Origin: Scytonema tolypothrichoides VB-61278
GTDB lineage: Bacteria; Cyanobacteriota; Cyanobacteriia; Cyanobacteriales; Nostocaceae
Length of the DNA stretch: 64,000 nucleotides
NCBI RefSeq assembly: GCF_000828085.3
Contig: NZ_JXCA02000016.1
Span: forward strand, 267,659 to 331,658
Direction of reading: 5' to 3'
Positions within the stretch are counted from its first letter, which is position 1. The number at the start of each line of letters is the position of its first letter. Of this stretch, positions 36,842-45,735 are shown piece after piece. The notes under the pieces are model-generated. The model did no database searches, was not told the DNA's origin, and saw only the letters and a list, made by a program, of their open reading frames with translations. The translations under genes were made by a program, and so were the position numbers.

Positions 36842-38764
36842 TTAAGGTGTGCGAGCATCGCTAGTGGAAAGTTGAGAGAGTTTTGCCAACGGTATTTCTT
36901 CAACCTTCGGTAATTTTTCAAGGGCGAGGCGAGTTGGCTGACTAGCACCCGACAAGCGTTTTAATAATTGTGGTCTGGGATCGTGTAACAGGTAGATGAT
37001 GCGATCGCCAACTTCCCACTCTTGCGCTGCGGGCATAACTTGAAGATGTTCTTCTCGTTCTACCAATAGCGGTATCAACTCGCCAGTTCTAATTAATGCC
37101 TTCAAATGCTCTTGTTGAAGGTCAAAACTAGATTCATTGAGTGTTGTTGTCCCCAACTTGACCTGTCCGTCATTCACATACTCATTCCAGGTCTTGATTG
37201 GCAAATCTGGAATCAAAGCCTGACTAACCGTGTTCTCATTCGTAGAGGTCGTTGCTTGTGGATCGCGAGGGAAAACAGCCAAGACACGCGGCGGGTTAAA
37301 CTCTTCTGCCGCACGTTGTGCTAAGACAAAATTAACCTCACCATTACTAGTCATTGCTAAGAAAGTTCCCATTGAGCCAAGTCCTGCTTCTTCCAATACA
37401 CCAGTATCTAAGGCGCTGCTGGAGATAACTCTCAGATTTTGTGCTTGGGCTTGTTCGCTACGTTGTGCGTCAGTGTCAATCATCACCACTGGTTCTCCCC
37501 GTTCTTGAAACAACCGAGCAATCAATAAACTCAAGGGGTTACAACCAACAATCACCGCCCCTACGGCGTCTTTTGAGGTGATTTCCAGACACTTGGCAAC
37601 CCAACTAGCCGTTAACCCTTGACAGAACACAGTCATGATAATTGTGAGAAACACCAAAGCTTTGATCGCTTCACCACCGTTAATCCCGCGCTGAGTTAGT
37701 AAAATTGCAAACAAAGAAGCTACGGAGGCAGAAACTATTCCGCGTGGGGCAACCCAACTTAAAAACAATTTCTGTCGCCAGTTAAACTCACTGTTCCAGG
37801 TACAAAAGAGAATATTTATCGGACGAACGACAAACATCAAGACCAGCACCGTGAACACACCACCCCAACCCAAAGCAAACACACTCGCAATAGATAAGTC
37901 AGCAGCGAGCAAAATAAACAACACCGAAACGCTAAGAATAGTCAGTTGACCTTTGAAACGCCGTAACAGTCGTTCTTCTGGCACTGAGGAAGCTCCAAAA
38001 ACGACTCCTGCAACGACAACTGTCATTAATCCCGACTCGCTGCGAATCATCTGCGATAGGGCAAATAAGCCCCATAATCCCGCTAGGACAACCAGGTTTT
38101 TCAGCTCAAATGAGAGAAAATTTGCACGTTTGGAAATTAAGGACATCAACCAGCTACCTGCTGCACCAATAACTCCACCAACACCCAAGCGCAGCGTGAG
38201 ACTGCTCATTGCCGTAATGAAGTCAGTATGGTTGCTTAATACCGTGTTGAGCACCACGACGGCGAGGATAGCTCCTACTGGGTCAATAAGAACGCCTTCC
38301 CCTTCCAAAAGCGTTGCAACCTGCCGATCCACATTGATTTGTTTGAGCAGAGGACTGACAACAGTTGGTCCTGTCACCACAACTAAGGAAGCGTAGAGAA
38401 AAGCAATTGGCCAAGGGAATTCACCCAGCCAGTGCACAGCCATACTACCTCCAACTAGCGTGATCATGGTTCCCAAGGTGACAAGCAATTGCAGGCTAGT
38501 CGAAACTTTGCTTAACTCTTCGAGATCCAGACTCAATCCGCCTTCAAACAAAATAATTGCTGTTGCCAAAGCGACGATAACTTCCAGCCCAGTGCCTAGC
38601 ATAGCTGGGTGCAATAGCCCAATACCATCGGAGCCAAGTAGGATGCCAAACACAAGCAAAAAGACGATACTGGGTACCCGAAGGGATGCAGCCAGCACCT
38701 GAGCGCTAATACCTGCAAAGACGGCAATCACAATTTGCAGGGTGATTTCAAAAGATGCTTCCAT
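36842..38764 (-). CDS. Cation:proton antiporter with TrkA-N domain
   Basis: Inner-membrane monovalent cation/H+ exchanger of the CPA family (640 aa). The N-terminal ~390 residues form 11-13 membrane helices with LFEGGLSLDLEEL, GPTVVSPLL and EGVLIDPVGAILAVV (the conserved DPVGA transport motif). A Rossmann-type TrkA-N domain (AVIVGCNPLSLLIARLFQERG...VMIDTD, about residues 397-500) and a TrkA-C-like tail (LIPLLVEREEHLQVMPAAQEWEVGDRIIYLL) follow. This architecture matches NhaP/KefB-related cyanobacterial antiporters in pH and salt homeostasis. It converges on the cytochrome b paralogue with only 6 bases between the stops. Confidence 0.92.
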   Translation of the reverse strand: MEASFEITLQIVIAVFAGISAQVLAASLRVPSIVFLLVFGILLGSDGIGLLHPAMLGTGLEVIVALATAIILFEGGLSLDLEELSKVSTSLQLLVTLGTMITLVGGSMAVHWLGEFPWPIAFLYASLVVVTGPTVVSPLLKQINVDRQVATLLEGEGVLIDPVGAILAVVVLNTVLSNHTDFITAMSSLTLRLGVGGVIGAAGSWLMSLISKRANFLSFELKNLVVLAGLWGLFALSQMIRSESGLMTVVVAGVVFGASSVPEERLLRRFKGQLTILSVSVLFILLAADLSIASVFALGWGGVFTVLVLMFVVRPINILFCTWNSEFNWRQKLFLSWVAPRGIVSASVASLFAILLTQRGINGGEAIKALVFLTIIMTVFCQGLTASWVAKCLEITSKDAVGAVIVGCNPLSLLIARLFQERGEPVVMIDTDAQRSEQAQAQNLRVISSSALDTGVLEEAGLGSMGTFLAMTSNGEVNFVLAQRAAEEFNPPRVLAVFPRDPQATTSTNENTVSQALIPDLPIKTWNEYVNDGQVKLGTTTLNESSFDLQQEHLKALIRTGELIPLLVEREEHLQVMPAAQEWEVGDRIIYLLHDPRPQLLKRLSGASQPTRLALEKLPKVEEIPLAKLSQLSTSDARTP

Positions 38765-39102
38765 GTTGTAGATTTTGACCGAGATATTTCAAAATCTTTT
38801 GTAAAGAATAGTAAATCTTAATTCTACTGCGTGCAACATCACACCCAGAGTTTTTGATCAAATCAAGTTTCTGTTCCATACTTGGTTGCTAATCATACTT
38901 ACGCGTTTCTTTTTTGTGAACTAGGAGTAACGATCACCTGTGATTATCAGGCGAAGCAACCTTGTTCCCAACTTCTACTATAGAGTCTGGAGTTATTCTA
39001 TACTCTGAGTGCTCCATTTATGTTATTATTAAGTATTTTTGCGGATATAGAGGGAAAATGTCCATATTTTTCATTTTCCTAGAAAGTTTTTTTGAAAAGC
39101 TG

Positions 39103-39131
39103 TTGACATCAGTAAGAAAACTAGTTAGACT
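39103..39131 (+). promoter_or_regulatory. Sigma70-type promoter of tRNA-Glu
   Basis: TTGACA (39103-39108), 17-base spacer, TAGACT (39126-39131). The predicted start near 39138 is about 14 bases before the tRNA. Confidence 0.65.
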
Positions 39132-39151
39132 TTAAAAAGTGTTGACCTAGC

Positions 39152-39224
39152 GCCCCCATCGTCTAGAGGCCTAGGACACCTCCCTTTCACGGAGGTAACG
39201 GGGATTCGAATTCCCCTGGGGGTA
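39152..39224 (+). tRNA. tRNA-Glu (anticodon TTC)
   Basis: A 73-base cloverleaf. Acceptor GCCCCCA pairs with TGGGGGT (G-U at the first pair). The anticodon stem CCTCC/GGAGG encloses loop CTTTCAC, giving anticodon TTC. The T arm is GGGG-ATTCGAA-TCCCC-like (GGGGATTCGAATTCCCC). The discriminator is A and CCA is not encoded. In cyanobacteria this tRNA also supplies glutamate for 5-aminolevulinate synthesis, for which hemB is present in this window. Confidence 0.97.
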
Positions 39225-39234
39225 TTAAATAAAC

Positions 39235-39273
39235 AAGAGAGATTGTGCGAACTGTATAATCCTAGTCTCTCTT
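39235..39273. terminator. Hairpin after tRNA-Glu
   Basis: AAGAGAGA (39235-39242) pairs with TCTCTCTT (39266-39273). It lies between the tRNA and the convergent SRPBCC gene and is a likely weak bidirectional terminator. Confidence 0.5.
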
Positions 39274-39286
39274 CGTTATATGTTAC

Positions 39287-39877
39287 CTACATTTGTAACA
39301 CCCGTTGGCGAATTGCAAGAAGATTCAACCGCATATCGTCGCTGATACGACGCTCAATGATTCCGACTGGCATACTACGTTTAGGCCAAATTTTCACGGT
39401 GTAGCAAAGGTATGTTCCCATATGTTCACTAAAGAAGTAAGGCTCTAATAGCCAGCTACCAGAGAAGTCTTTGAAATCTCCTTCTACCATACGGAAATTA
39501 ATTTCCTTGGGGAAATATTCTTCTAAGTCCAGAACAACACGCGCACAAAAGTTAAGGCGTAGAAAGCGCTGAGCGCCTACTTGTTCTAAACGAATACCTC
39601 CTTGAGGATGCTCAAGGAGGCGACTTTTTGTCAGATTGGGGATGAAGTCAGCTAAAGCTTCATAATCTGTGAGTACTTTCCAGACTTGTTGTACTGGTTG
39701 AGAAATTTGAAGCGAAGCCGTGATTTGTCGCTGTCGTTCTGCTATTTTCTCAATTTGGACTTCTACAGCTTGTAAATCATCTGCATCAGCAGATCCATTT
39801 CGTTCTAGATCGGTGTCATCGCCGATAGCAGATAAATCCAGTTCCTCTTGTATGTTGTGTTCTTCAGTCACTTTCAC
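39287..39877 (-). CDS. SRPBCC (START-like/polyketide-cyclase) family protein
   Basis: A 196-residue soluble protein with a helix-grip fold. After a charged N-terminal region, ITASLQISQPVQQVWKVLTDYEALADFIPNLTKSR is the typical opening of the cyclase/dehydrase SRPBCC family, and the end has RRISDDMRLNLLAIRQRV. These domains bind hydrophobic ligands; the ligand here is unknown. The start is a GTG only 3 bases beyond the stop of the upstream histidine-kinase gene, so the two are surely cotranscribed. Confidence 0.85.
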   Translation of the reverse strand: MKVTEEHNIQEELDLSAIGDDTDLERNGSADADDLQAVEVQIEKIAERQRQITASLQISQPVQQVWKVLTDYEALADFIPNLTKSRLLEHPQGGIRLEQVGAQRFLRLNFCARVVLDLEEYFPKEINFRMVEGDFKDFSGSWLLEPYFFSEHMGTYLCYTVKIWPKRSMPVGIIERRISDDMRLNLLAIRQRVLQM

Positions 39878-39880
39878 AAG

Positions 39881-41947
39881 TTATGAGTCGTTTTTATCAG
39901 AAAATTGGGGCAGTGTCAGGGTAAAGCAGATCGTACTGAAGCTGGAATCTTCAATGGGCGTACTTTCCACTGCAATTGTTCCATTTAGATGTTGCACTAA
40001 AGACTTGACCAGAGCAAGTCCCAAGCCAGCCCCAGGAGTCCATCTCCCTTTCCCCCGACGGAACCTGTCAAATATGTAACTCGCTTCCTCTTCTGAGATG
40101 CCACGTCCGATGTTGCTCACTTTAATCATAACTTGGTCAACCTGTTGATTGACTTGATGAGTGACTTGCAAATGGACAACAGTGTCATGTTCTGAGTATT
40201 TGCTAGCATTTGTTAACAACTCCTGCAGAATACGGTCAAAACTCTCTCTTTCGGTTTGCACTGTCAGTGGCGATTCTGGCAAATCTAAGGATAGGCTTAT
40301 GCCCTTATCTGCTAGTTTAGCGTCAAAAGTGGCTGATAAATCACGAATTCTTGCATTTAAATTGGTCGTTTCTAATTGCGGACGTTCATTATGAGTCGCT
40401 AATTCTTGGAGTTTTAATAAGTCATTAATCAAATGAATCTCATCCGTGCAATCTTGCTCGATCATATGGGCGTATTTGGTCTGACGCTCGTTTAATTGCC
40501 CCATTTGACGTAAGTTACGGATAGCCACACTAATCCTTGTCAGTGGATGGCGCAAGCGATCGCTAATATTGCTTAAAAATTCATCCTTCAAATCGTTAAG
40601 CTTTTGTAACTGTTCAGTTTGTTGACGCTTGACTTCGTAAAGTCTTGCTTGGACTTCCAAACTACGTTGCAGTTGTGCTGTACGTTCATCTACCAATGTT
40701 TGTACTTGGCGTAGTGTCTGTGTTTGAATTATGGCGTTGCTGAGTTGAGCACAGACCATTTGTACTATATTTAATTCTGTTGCTTGCCAATCGCGAGCAA
40801 CTGCTTGCTGTAATACTAAAAATCCTAATATTTTACCTTGAATTTCTAATGGCATTAATAGCACTACAGGCAGCGCTTCTATTGCAAATACTGGGTTAAC
40901 TGTTAAAGTATCTTTTAAATCTGTATCGTCATTAATGATTAATGGATTTCCAGAGTTCACAAAGGCACGCTGGCATAGACCACAGTCCTTCAGAGAAAAA
41001 GAAATCTGTGAAATATCTAACTCATTTATTAGGGGAGTTTCTGTTGTTCCATTCCACTGAGCCACAACAGAGGCTTTTGCTTGGGGAATTTGTTGTTGTC
41101 GTCGATTTCTAAACAATGGATCGGTATACTTGAGCAGTATAAGCAGACCACGATCCGCTTCGAGAGCCTCGGCACAAGAAGCAAGCGCCAGCCGAAGCAT
41201 TTGATTTATCTCTAGATTGGTGCGACTTATAATAGTTAGTCGCTTGATTAAGCTTTGATGCTGTACACAAGTTCGCAGGTATTGATTTTGATCAGCAATC
41301 TGCTGTGCTTGTGCGACTTGAGAAAATGCGATCGCGCAACACGACTCAACAGCTTTTAATAGCTGTTTTTCAGATTCCCCCCAAATGTATGGCTGCGATT
41401 TGATGAGACTAATGACGCCGTTATTTTTGCCACCAAATCGAGTGGGTATTGCTAAAACCGCCTTGATTGTCGGTGGCAAAGATTGACGTCCAATAGCCAA
41501 ACATTTTTGAATTGTTGGAATATCCTCAATGGTGAATCTTTCAGACGCACATTCGATCACCGCGACGTCTAAGTGCTGTTCCATTGTCTTGGAAAGGTCG
41601 CAATCGTGACGGAAACCGCCAAGACTGCGACTTTCCGCTGAAAACACTTCATCTGCACCAGACAACTCTAAGTTCTCTTGGGCACACCAGCTAGCAGTTA
41701 TTGCCTCACTCGATACTTCACCTGATACTGTCACTAAGCTACAACCATCGACTTGAAAGGCAACTCCTACGACTTTGGCAATATCTTGCAGCATCCTTGT
41801 CGGAGTTGAGCTGTTGGCGATGATTTTATTTATTTTATTGACTAACTGGTCAACAGGTTCTTTCTGATGCGGCATCAGCTTAACCGAGTATTGTTTGTGT
41901 AGATCTACTTCATCTAAACGCTTGGACGGTGATAAAGGTTTGTTCAT
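39881..41947 (-). CDS. GAF-domain sensor histidine kinase
   Basis: Cytoplasmic hybrid-free sensor kinase (688 aa from the ATG at 41947). Two GAF-like sensor regions (about residues 60-230 and 250-420) are followed by a coiled coil and the kinase core. Visible motifs are the H-box LSNISDRLRHPLTRISVAIRNL, the N-box LQELLTNASKYSE, a G1-type VSNIGRGISEEEA and the G2 loop GAGLGLALVKSLVQHLNG. No transmembrane segment is seen. The GAF regions lack an obvious CH/DCF bilin-attachment motif. No response regulator is nearby, so it is probably an orphan kinase. It is in an operon with the SRPBCC gene. Confidence 0.88.
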   Translation of the reverse strand: MNKPLSPSKRLDEVDLHKQYSVKLMPHQKEPVDQLVNKINKIIANSSTPTRMLQDIAKVVGVAFQVDGCSLVTVSGEVSSEAITASWCAQENLELSGADEVFSAESRSLGGFRHDCDLSKTMEQHLDVAVIECASERFTIEDIPTIQKCLAIGRQSLPPTIKAVLAIPTRFGGKNNGVISLIKSQPYIWGESEKQLLKAVESCCAIAFSQVAQAQQIADQNQYLRTCVQHQSLIKRLTIISRTNLEINQMLRLALASCAEALEADRGLLILLKYTDPLFRNRRQQQIPQAKASVVAQWNGTTETPLINELDISQISFSLKDCGLCQRAFVNSGNPLIINDDTDLKDTLTVNPVFAIEALPVVLLMPLEIQGKILGFLVLQQAVARDWQATELNIVQMVCAQLSNAIIQTQTLRQVQTLVDERTAQLQRSLEVQARLYEVKRQQTEQLQKLNDLKDEFLSNISDRLRHPLTRISVAIRNLRQMGQLNERQTKYAHMIEQDCTDEIHLINDLLKLQELATHNERPQLETTNLNARIRDLSATFDAKLADKGISLSLDLPESPLTVQTERESFDRILQELLTNASKYSEHDTVVHLQVTHQVNQQVDQVMIKVSNIGRGISEEEASYIFDRFRRGKGRWTPGAGLGLALVKSLVQHLNGTIAVESTPIEDSSFSTICFTLTLPQFSDKNDS

Positions 41948-42016
41948 TCTTGCCACACTCTTGAATATTGACCCTATTTTCTTCGTAAACAACCTCTCGG
42001 AACATGATTCACCCAA

Positions 42017-42680
42017 AGCTTGTGCTACCTGTTATAGCCCTTTTCTATTGGAGATGGTCAAATCCTTTGTGAGAAATTTTTCTTTTTGTGTAAAAAATAT
42101 TAAAAAATTTATCCAGACACTGTCGTCAAAGAATTTCGGGTATTTTCGTCTTCAATAACTAGCCAACCTAGACCTAGAATATCCTGCCAGCCTCCATATA
42201 CAAACCGTAATTTCTCTGGTTTTGAGGCGAAATCTCTGTTAATTGTATCCGCGTTAACACTGAAATCAATCTTGGATGATGGTGTTTTATTTATCGTCAC
42301 GCATTTGGTGAATGGGTTGAAACCCCCCTCTTTAGCTAGAAGAAAATCTACTACACCACCAAGTTTCAGAAAAGCTCTGTGGCTTACTTTTACAAATAAC
42401 CAAATACTTTTTAGGTATAATATTTTTACTCATAATTCTTTACAATATTTTATTTTTACTCAGCTAATGGGTTTTTATGTGTCAAGTCGTTGTTGAAACT
42501 CCTGGTGTTCAAACAGCCTCACTCAGTTGCAAGGCATCCAAATCTATTGCGGCTAACAGTCTAATAATTTGATATCTTAAACTATTAAATTTACTAATAA
42601 ATAAAGATAAAGCAAAATTCTGAATGCAGCCCGTTGCAGTATCATATAGAACAACTGAGCTGCATTCACTTGAAAAAAGT
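42017..42680. other. Intergenic region between histidine kinase and RHH gene
   Basis: About 660 AT-rich bases. A 63-codon frame at 42109-42300 (minus) has no recognisable features and I do not support it. Nothing else is seen beyond likely promoter DNA for the kinase. Confidence 0.35.
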
Positions 42681-43016
42681 TTAACCAGCTAAACTCTCGA
42701 CACTTAGAGGAACCATATCGCCATTTCTTGTCAGTCCTAGTAACATTGGTTGTTTTGGTTGAATGAGTTGACCTGTTAGTACACAGCGTTCTTCTTGTTG
42801 TGCTGTTGCGGCTATGCTAGCCCTAATATCAGCTCGCGAAAATCGGGGCTTCCACTCACCAGATTTTTGCTGCACATAATTCCAGAGGATGTCTCGAATC
42901 AAAGCTTGATATCCCTGATTACCAGCTAATTCTTTAAGTTTATCTTTCAATTCCCGTTCTAGACGGATGCTGGTGACTTCCATATCGGTGGTTGGTGTGC
43001 GAGCTATTGTATGCAT
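42681..43016 (-). CDS. Small protein with ribbon-helix-helix-like N-terminus
   Basis: A 111-residue protein. Residues 13-50 (EVTSIRLERELKDKLKELAGNQGYQALIRDILWNYV) read as a ribbon-helix-helix DNA-binding fold: one beta strand with Thr/Ser/Arg, then two helices. The C-terminal part has ERCVLTGQLIQPKQPMLLGLTRNGDMVPLSVESL, a short beta-rich domain of unknown role with one Cys. AAGGAG precedes the ATG. It is probably a transcriptional regulator or a structural relative. It is divergent from a small gene at 43087, whose promoter it may control. Confidence 0.7.
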   Translation of the reverse strand: MHTIARTPTTDMEVTSIRLERELKDKLKELAGNQGYQALIRDILWNYVQQKSGEWKPRFSRADIRASIAATAQQEERCVLTGQLIQPKQPMLLGLTRNGDMVPLSVESLAG

Positions 43017-43086
43017 GAGTTTTTCTCCTTGAAGTATGGACAGGATAGTAATACAAGTGTAGTATGTTTAAAGGAATGTTCAATAG

Positions 43087-43335
43087 GTGAAATTTTCTGT
43101 GAAATCCGTTTACCCCATCTCTACTTCCTTGCGTGTTGTCAACTGCCGATTTAGTTGGGAATCAGCCGCTGTGGGAGTGGAGTATTTATTTATGGGAGAC
43201 GGTGGCTGCAATAAATGGCAAATCACACAGGGCAATTATGATTCTCAATATGCCAGCATTCGTGCACTGAATGCAGTAGCAAAATTAGAACAACAAAGCG
43301 GGAGGTACAAGCAACAAAATGCTGTACCGATATAG
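43087..43335 (+). CDS. Small hypothetical protein (82 aa)
   Basis: I do not recognise it. It starts with GTG and is mixed in composition (SWESAAVGVEYLFMGDGG, KWQITQGNYDSQYASIRALNAVAKLEQQ), with no membrane segment. Coding is supported by a helical C-terminus of protein-like composition and by a strong terminator (43367-43400) just after the stop, which defines a short transcription unit divergent from the RHH gene. Confidence 0.5.
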   Translation: MKFSVKSVYPISTSLRVVNCRFSWESAAVGVEYLFMGDGGCNKWQITQGNYDSQYASIRALNAVAKLEQQSGRYKQQNAVPI

Positions 43336-43366
43336 AAGCACCAAGACTTCAACAAGGTCAAATTCC

Positions 43367-43400
43367 AACCCCCGCTTCCACTCAATAAGAAGCGGGGGTT
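43367..43400 (+). terminator. Rho-independent terminator
   Basis: AACCCCCGCTTC, 10-base loop, GAAGCGGGGGTT, followed by TGTTT. It ends the unit containing the 82-aa gene. Confidence 0.85.
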
Positions 43401-43427
43401 TGTTTATAAGGAGTCAAGCTGTACAAG

Positions 43428-43616
43428 ATGCAAGTTTTAGAACAATCCGTGGTGGTGTTTTTTCAAAATGATTTGCCACTGTGTCGGGTTAATATCGAGC
43501 AAGCGATTGTATTGTTAGTAACAGATAAAGCTGATCCACTATATTTTTATCGCCGAAGCGGATCAGAAGTTCACTCACCCACCTGCAAGCAAACCTGGAA
43601 TAACAGGAGAGCATAA
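43428..43616 (+). pseudogene. N-terminal fragment resembling cyanobacterial HNH endonuclease genes
   Basis: The 62 residues begin QVLEQSVVVFFQNDLPLCRVNIEQAIVLLVTDKADPL. This closely resembles the opening of a common cyanobacterial HNH endonuclease (VVVFSQNYLPL.RVN...AVVLLVTG.AEPLDF), as I remember that family. The HNH part (CxxC...HxxP) is absent and the frame ends soon after EVHSPTC. It lies 3 bases before the next gene, and with that gene's ribosome site overlapping its end it may persist as a coupled small ORF. It could also be a genuine short protein. Confidence 0.5.
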
Positions 43617-43619
43617 GCA

Positions 43620-44036
43620 ATGCTGAAATTAACATACACTGAAACGAGTTTTTGTTTAGAGTGTTTAGTTCAATCGTTAGAAGAATGGGTGCAAGCGCGA
43701 GTGATTTTGGCACTGCGAGTAGGGAGATCTCTGTGTGTTGAACCCAGCACTGCTTCCTTTTTACTTCCTGTTAATTTGCCAGGAGTAGAAATACTTAAAG
43801 CTCTTGTCAATAGAGAGAACAGTGAAATTATCGCTCTGTGCAATTGTGATCACGAGTGTGTGGAAGTGACTTTGCGAGGTTATTGGCTATCAAATGGTTC
43901 TCAGGATGCTGAGGGCGTTTTTATCACCGCAATGAGCGATTCATTTTACGGTGAACACTCTGCTTCACCTACTGAGTTCTTCCTGCACAAACTTTGGCAA
44001 GAAGCTCAACACAGAGCCTCTGTGATGAGCGAATAA
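43620..44036 (+). CDS. Conserved cyanobacterial hypothetical protein (138 aa)
   Basis: A soluble protein with the layout of an alr-type conserved cyanobacterial family whose function is unknown to me. LKLTYTETSFCLECLVQSLEEWVQARVILALRVGRSLCVEPSTASFLLP is followed by a strand-rich middle and FFLHKLWQEAQHRASV at the end. It is cysteine-containing, with no membrane segment. GGAG lies upstream of the ATG. It forms a two-gene unit with the 62-codon fragment before it and is closed by a strong terminator. Confidence 0.75.
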   Translation: MLKLTYTETSFCLECLVQSLEEWVQARVILALRVGRSLCVEPSTASFLLPVNLPGVEILKALVNRENSEIIALCNCDHECVEVTLRGYWLSNGSQDAEGVFITAMSDSFYGEHSASPTEFFLHKLWQEAQHRASVMSE

Positions 44037-44037
44037 T

Positions 44038-44079
44038 CAGTTGTTGGCTTTCAGCCTGGTTGCTGAAAGCTGACAACTG
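44038..44079 (+). terminator. Strong terminator
   Basis: CAGTTGT-TG-GCTTTCAGC, a 6-base loop, then GCTGAAAGC-TG-ACAACTG, followed by TTATTGTTCTTTTTT. It starts two bases after the preceding stop codon. Confidence 0.9.
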
Positions 44080-44315
44080 TTATTGTTCTTTTTTCGCCTA
44101 TAGGCTCACTTATACAAATAAAATCTCATAACTCAGAGCGTGTATTTCATAACAAAAAAATGAAGATAATAGGTTTGAAAGGTGTTAAAAAATATTCCAA
44201 ATTTATGAATTTTTTTATTCTAAATTTGAAAAAAATCTGGAGAAATTGACACCTCCTCATAATTGAATGCGAATTTATGTATAAGCGATTTCGTTGATAG
44301 TAAAGATTTTGTGCC

Positions 44316-44693
44316 ATGAGCAGACGTTTTCTTCCTCCTCTTTCTCCAGATGATTTGCCTCCCACTCGGGTGACACAACTTGATGAGTTATTACTAAGAC
44401 AATTAGAAGAAGCTATCTGCAAACGCTTTTTCAAAGCTTGTAGTTCAATGACTCGGGCTTTATTGTCTAATTGTCACTGGTATTTTCACATAAACGGTGG
44501 CAGTTTAATACTGGTCATTGTTAGCTATGACATGGAAAGTTACTGGCATATAGCAAATGCTATTCCTCAGATAGTTAACAAATTAAAGCTATTTTCCAAT
44601 ACTGCTAAAATCCGTTTTTGTCCTCCGTCTCAAGAAAGCATACCTTGGGAAATTGCGGTAGATGAAATATCGGATGAAAAGGATGTGTCTTAA
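44316..44693 (+). CDS. Hypothetical protein (125 aa)
   Basis: I do not recognise it. The N-terminus SRRFLPPLSPDDLPPTRVTQLDELLLRQLEEAICKRF is Pro-rich then helical. The middle alternates strands (HWYFHINGGSLILVIVSYD) and the end is acidic. There is no signal or membrane segment. It is a plausible real gene by composition and length, with an ATG start in an otherwise empty stretch and a hairpin about 60 bases after the stop. Confidence 0.6.
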   Translation: MSRRFLPPLSPDDLPPTRVTQLDELLLRQLEEAICKRFFKACSSMTRALLSNCHWYFHINGGSLILVIVSYDMESYWHIANAIPQIVNKLKLFSNTAKIRFCPPSQESIPWEIAVDEISDEKDVS

Positions 44694-45236
44694 CACATGG
44701 TTAAGAAGATCATCAGGTGGCACTCTTTTGTAGATTGTAAGTCCAGCACCGCACGAGGGAAACCCTCGTGCTGGTTCTGGCGTCAGCGCTATGCGCTCAG
44801 TCCTGCCGTTCGGCACGGGGCCGTGGCCTCAGCCATAGGTATAAGATATACCCGTAAAAATCAAGGCGTTTTTGAAAGAAACGCCTTCCCTGCTTCTTGG
44901 GAGCAGAATTATTATCATACAGAGTCTGGTTGGGCAAAACACGCTCAGCGATTGTGCAAAGCTCACCCCCCCTGACTGGCAATTGGGCGATCGTTATCTA
45001 AAAATTAGTATTGCTTCCATAGATAAAATGATTTATAAATTGATACATATATAATTTCTATTTTCAACTGGTAGTAGCAAATATAAGTAAGTTAGTGTTA
45101 GATTGTGCTAGAAGTGGGAATAAGTCAAACAATCCTGAGCTAAATATTCACAAGCAAAGTAGTGAATGCTGTGCCAAGAAAAACAAGTTGTCTTCTCATA
45201 GGAAAACAGCGCCATAGAGATTTATTTTTACAAGGA
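44694..45236. other. Intergenic region with palindromic elements
   Basis: About 540 bases. A perfect 9-bp hairpin GCACGAGGG-AAA-CCCTCGTGC lies at 44751-44771, followed by GC-rich dispersed palindromic sequence (about 44778-44850). The rest is AT-rich with no supported gene. Confidence 0.45.
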
Positions 45237-45293
45237 TTGACACTTGGTAGGATCATACCAAGAAAAACTCATAATTACCAACTAAATTGGTAA
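45237..45293 (+). promoter_or_regulatory. Promoter/operator with two TTGGTA palindromes
   Basis: A TTGACA -35-like box (45237-45242) is followed at once by CTTGGTA-GGATCA-TACCAAG (45243-45262). Twelve bases on is TTACCAA-CTAAA-TTGGTAA (45275-45293), 4 bases before the start codon of the RHH-Mop gene. Four copies of the same half-site suggest cooperative binding by dimers, most likely autoregulation by the RHH protein. Confidence 0.6.
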
Positions 45294-45297
45294 AAAT

Positions 45298-45735
45298 ATG
45301 CCAAGAAAAGAACAAGGATGGATTACTTTTCAAACCTCAGAGGAGGAGCGAAAAATTCTAGAAGAGTTTTCAAAGCACTCTCAGCGCACTAAAACAGAAA
45401 TTTTGCGGGAACTGGTACGTAGTCTGAACAAAGAGTCTCAACAGGCGGCATCACTACCAACTCAACAGTATGAAACAGAGGAGGCCTGGACTTCTAAGAT
45501 AGAAGTTTTTGGTCGCAAGAAACCACTCAAAGTCAGCTCCCGGAATATTCTTAAAGGAATCATTAAACGAGTTGTGACTGGGGCTGTTAACACTGAAATC
45601 ACGCTAGAGATTGTTCACAAAGTTGAGCTAACCTCAATTATCACAAGAGTGTCGGCAGACGAGCTAGATTTGTCTGAGGGTACAGAAGCTTACGCAGTGA
45701 TCAAGTCCAACGATATTGTTATTGCTAGGGATTGA
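45298..45735 (+). CDS. Ribbon-helix-helix protein fused to a Mop (TOBE) molybdate-binding domain
   Basis: A 145-residue two-domain protein. Residues 1-50 (WITFQTSEEERKILEEFSKHSQRTKTEILRELVRSL) are a CopG/RHH-type DNA-binding domain. Residues about 78-145 are a Mop/TOBE domain: KVSSRNILKGIIKRVVTGAVNTEITLEI...LTSIITRVSADELDLSEGTEAYAVIKSNDIVIARD. Mop domains bind molybdate or tungstate oxyanions as oligomers. The protein thus looks like a compact analogue of ModE, with an RHH in place of the winged helix. Two palindromes sharing half-site TTGGTA lie immediately upstream, pointing to autoregulation. No molybdenum gene is in the window, so the ligand is inferred from the domain alone. Confidence 0.85.
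   Translation: MPRKEQGWITFQTSEEERKILEEFSKHSQRTKTEILRELVRSLNKESQQAASLPTQQYETEEAWTSKIEVFGRKKPLKVSSRNILKGIIKRVVTGAVNTEITLEIVHKVELTSIITRVSADELDLSEGTEAYAVIKSNDIVIARD

Noticed and set aside
42109-42300. 63-codon minus-strand frame upstream of the histidine kinase
   Set aside because: No ribosome site, no recognisable motif, AT-rich surroundings; chance frame is likely.
44697-45054. Small frames over the palindromic region
   Set aside because: They translate dispersed GC-rich palindromes and hairpins; no start signals or families.
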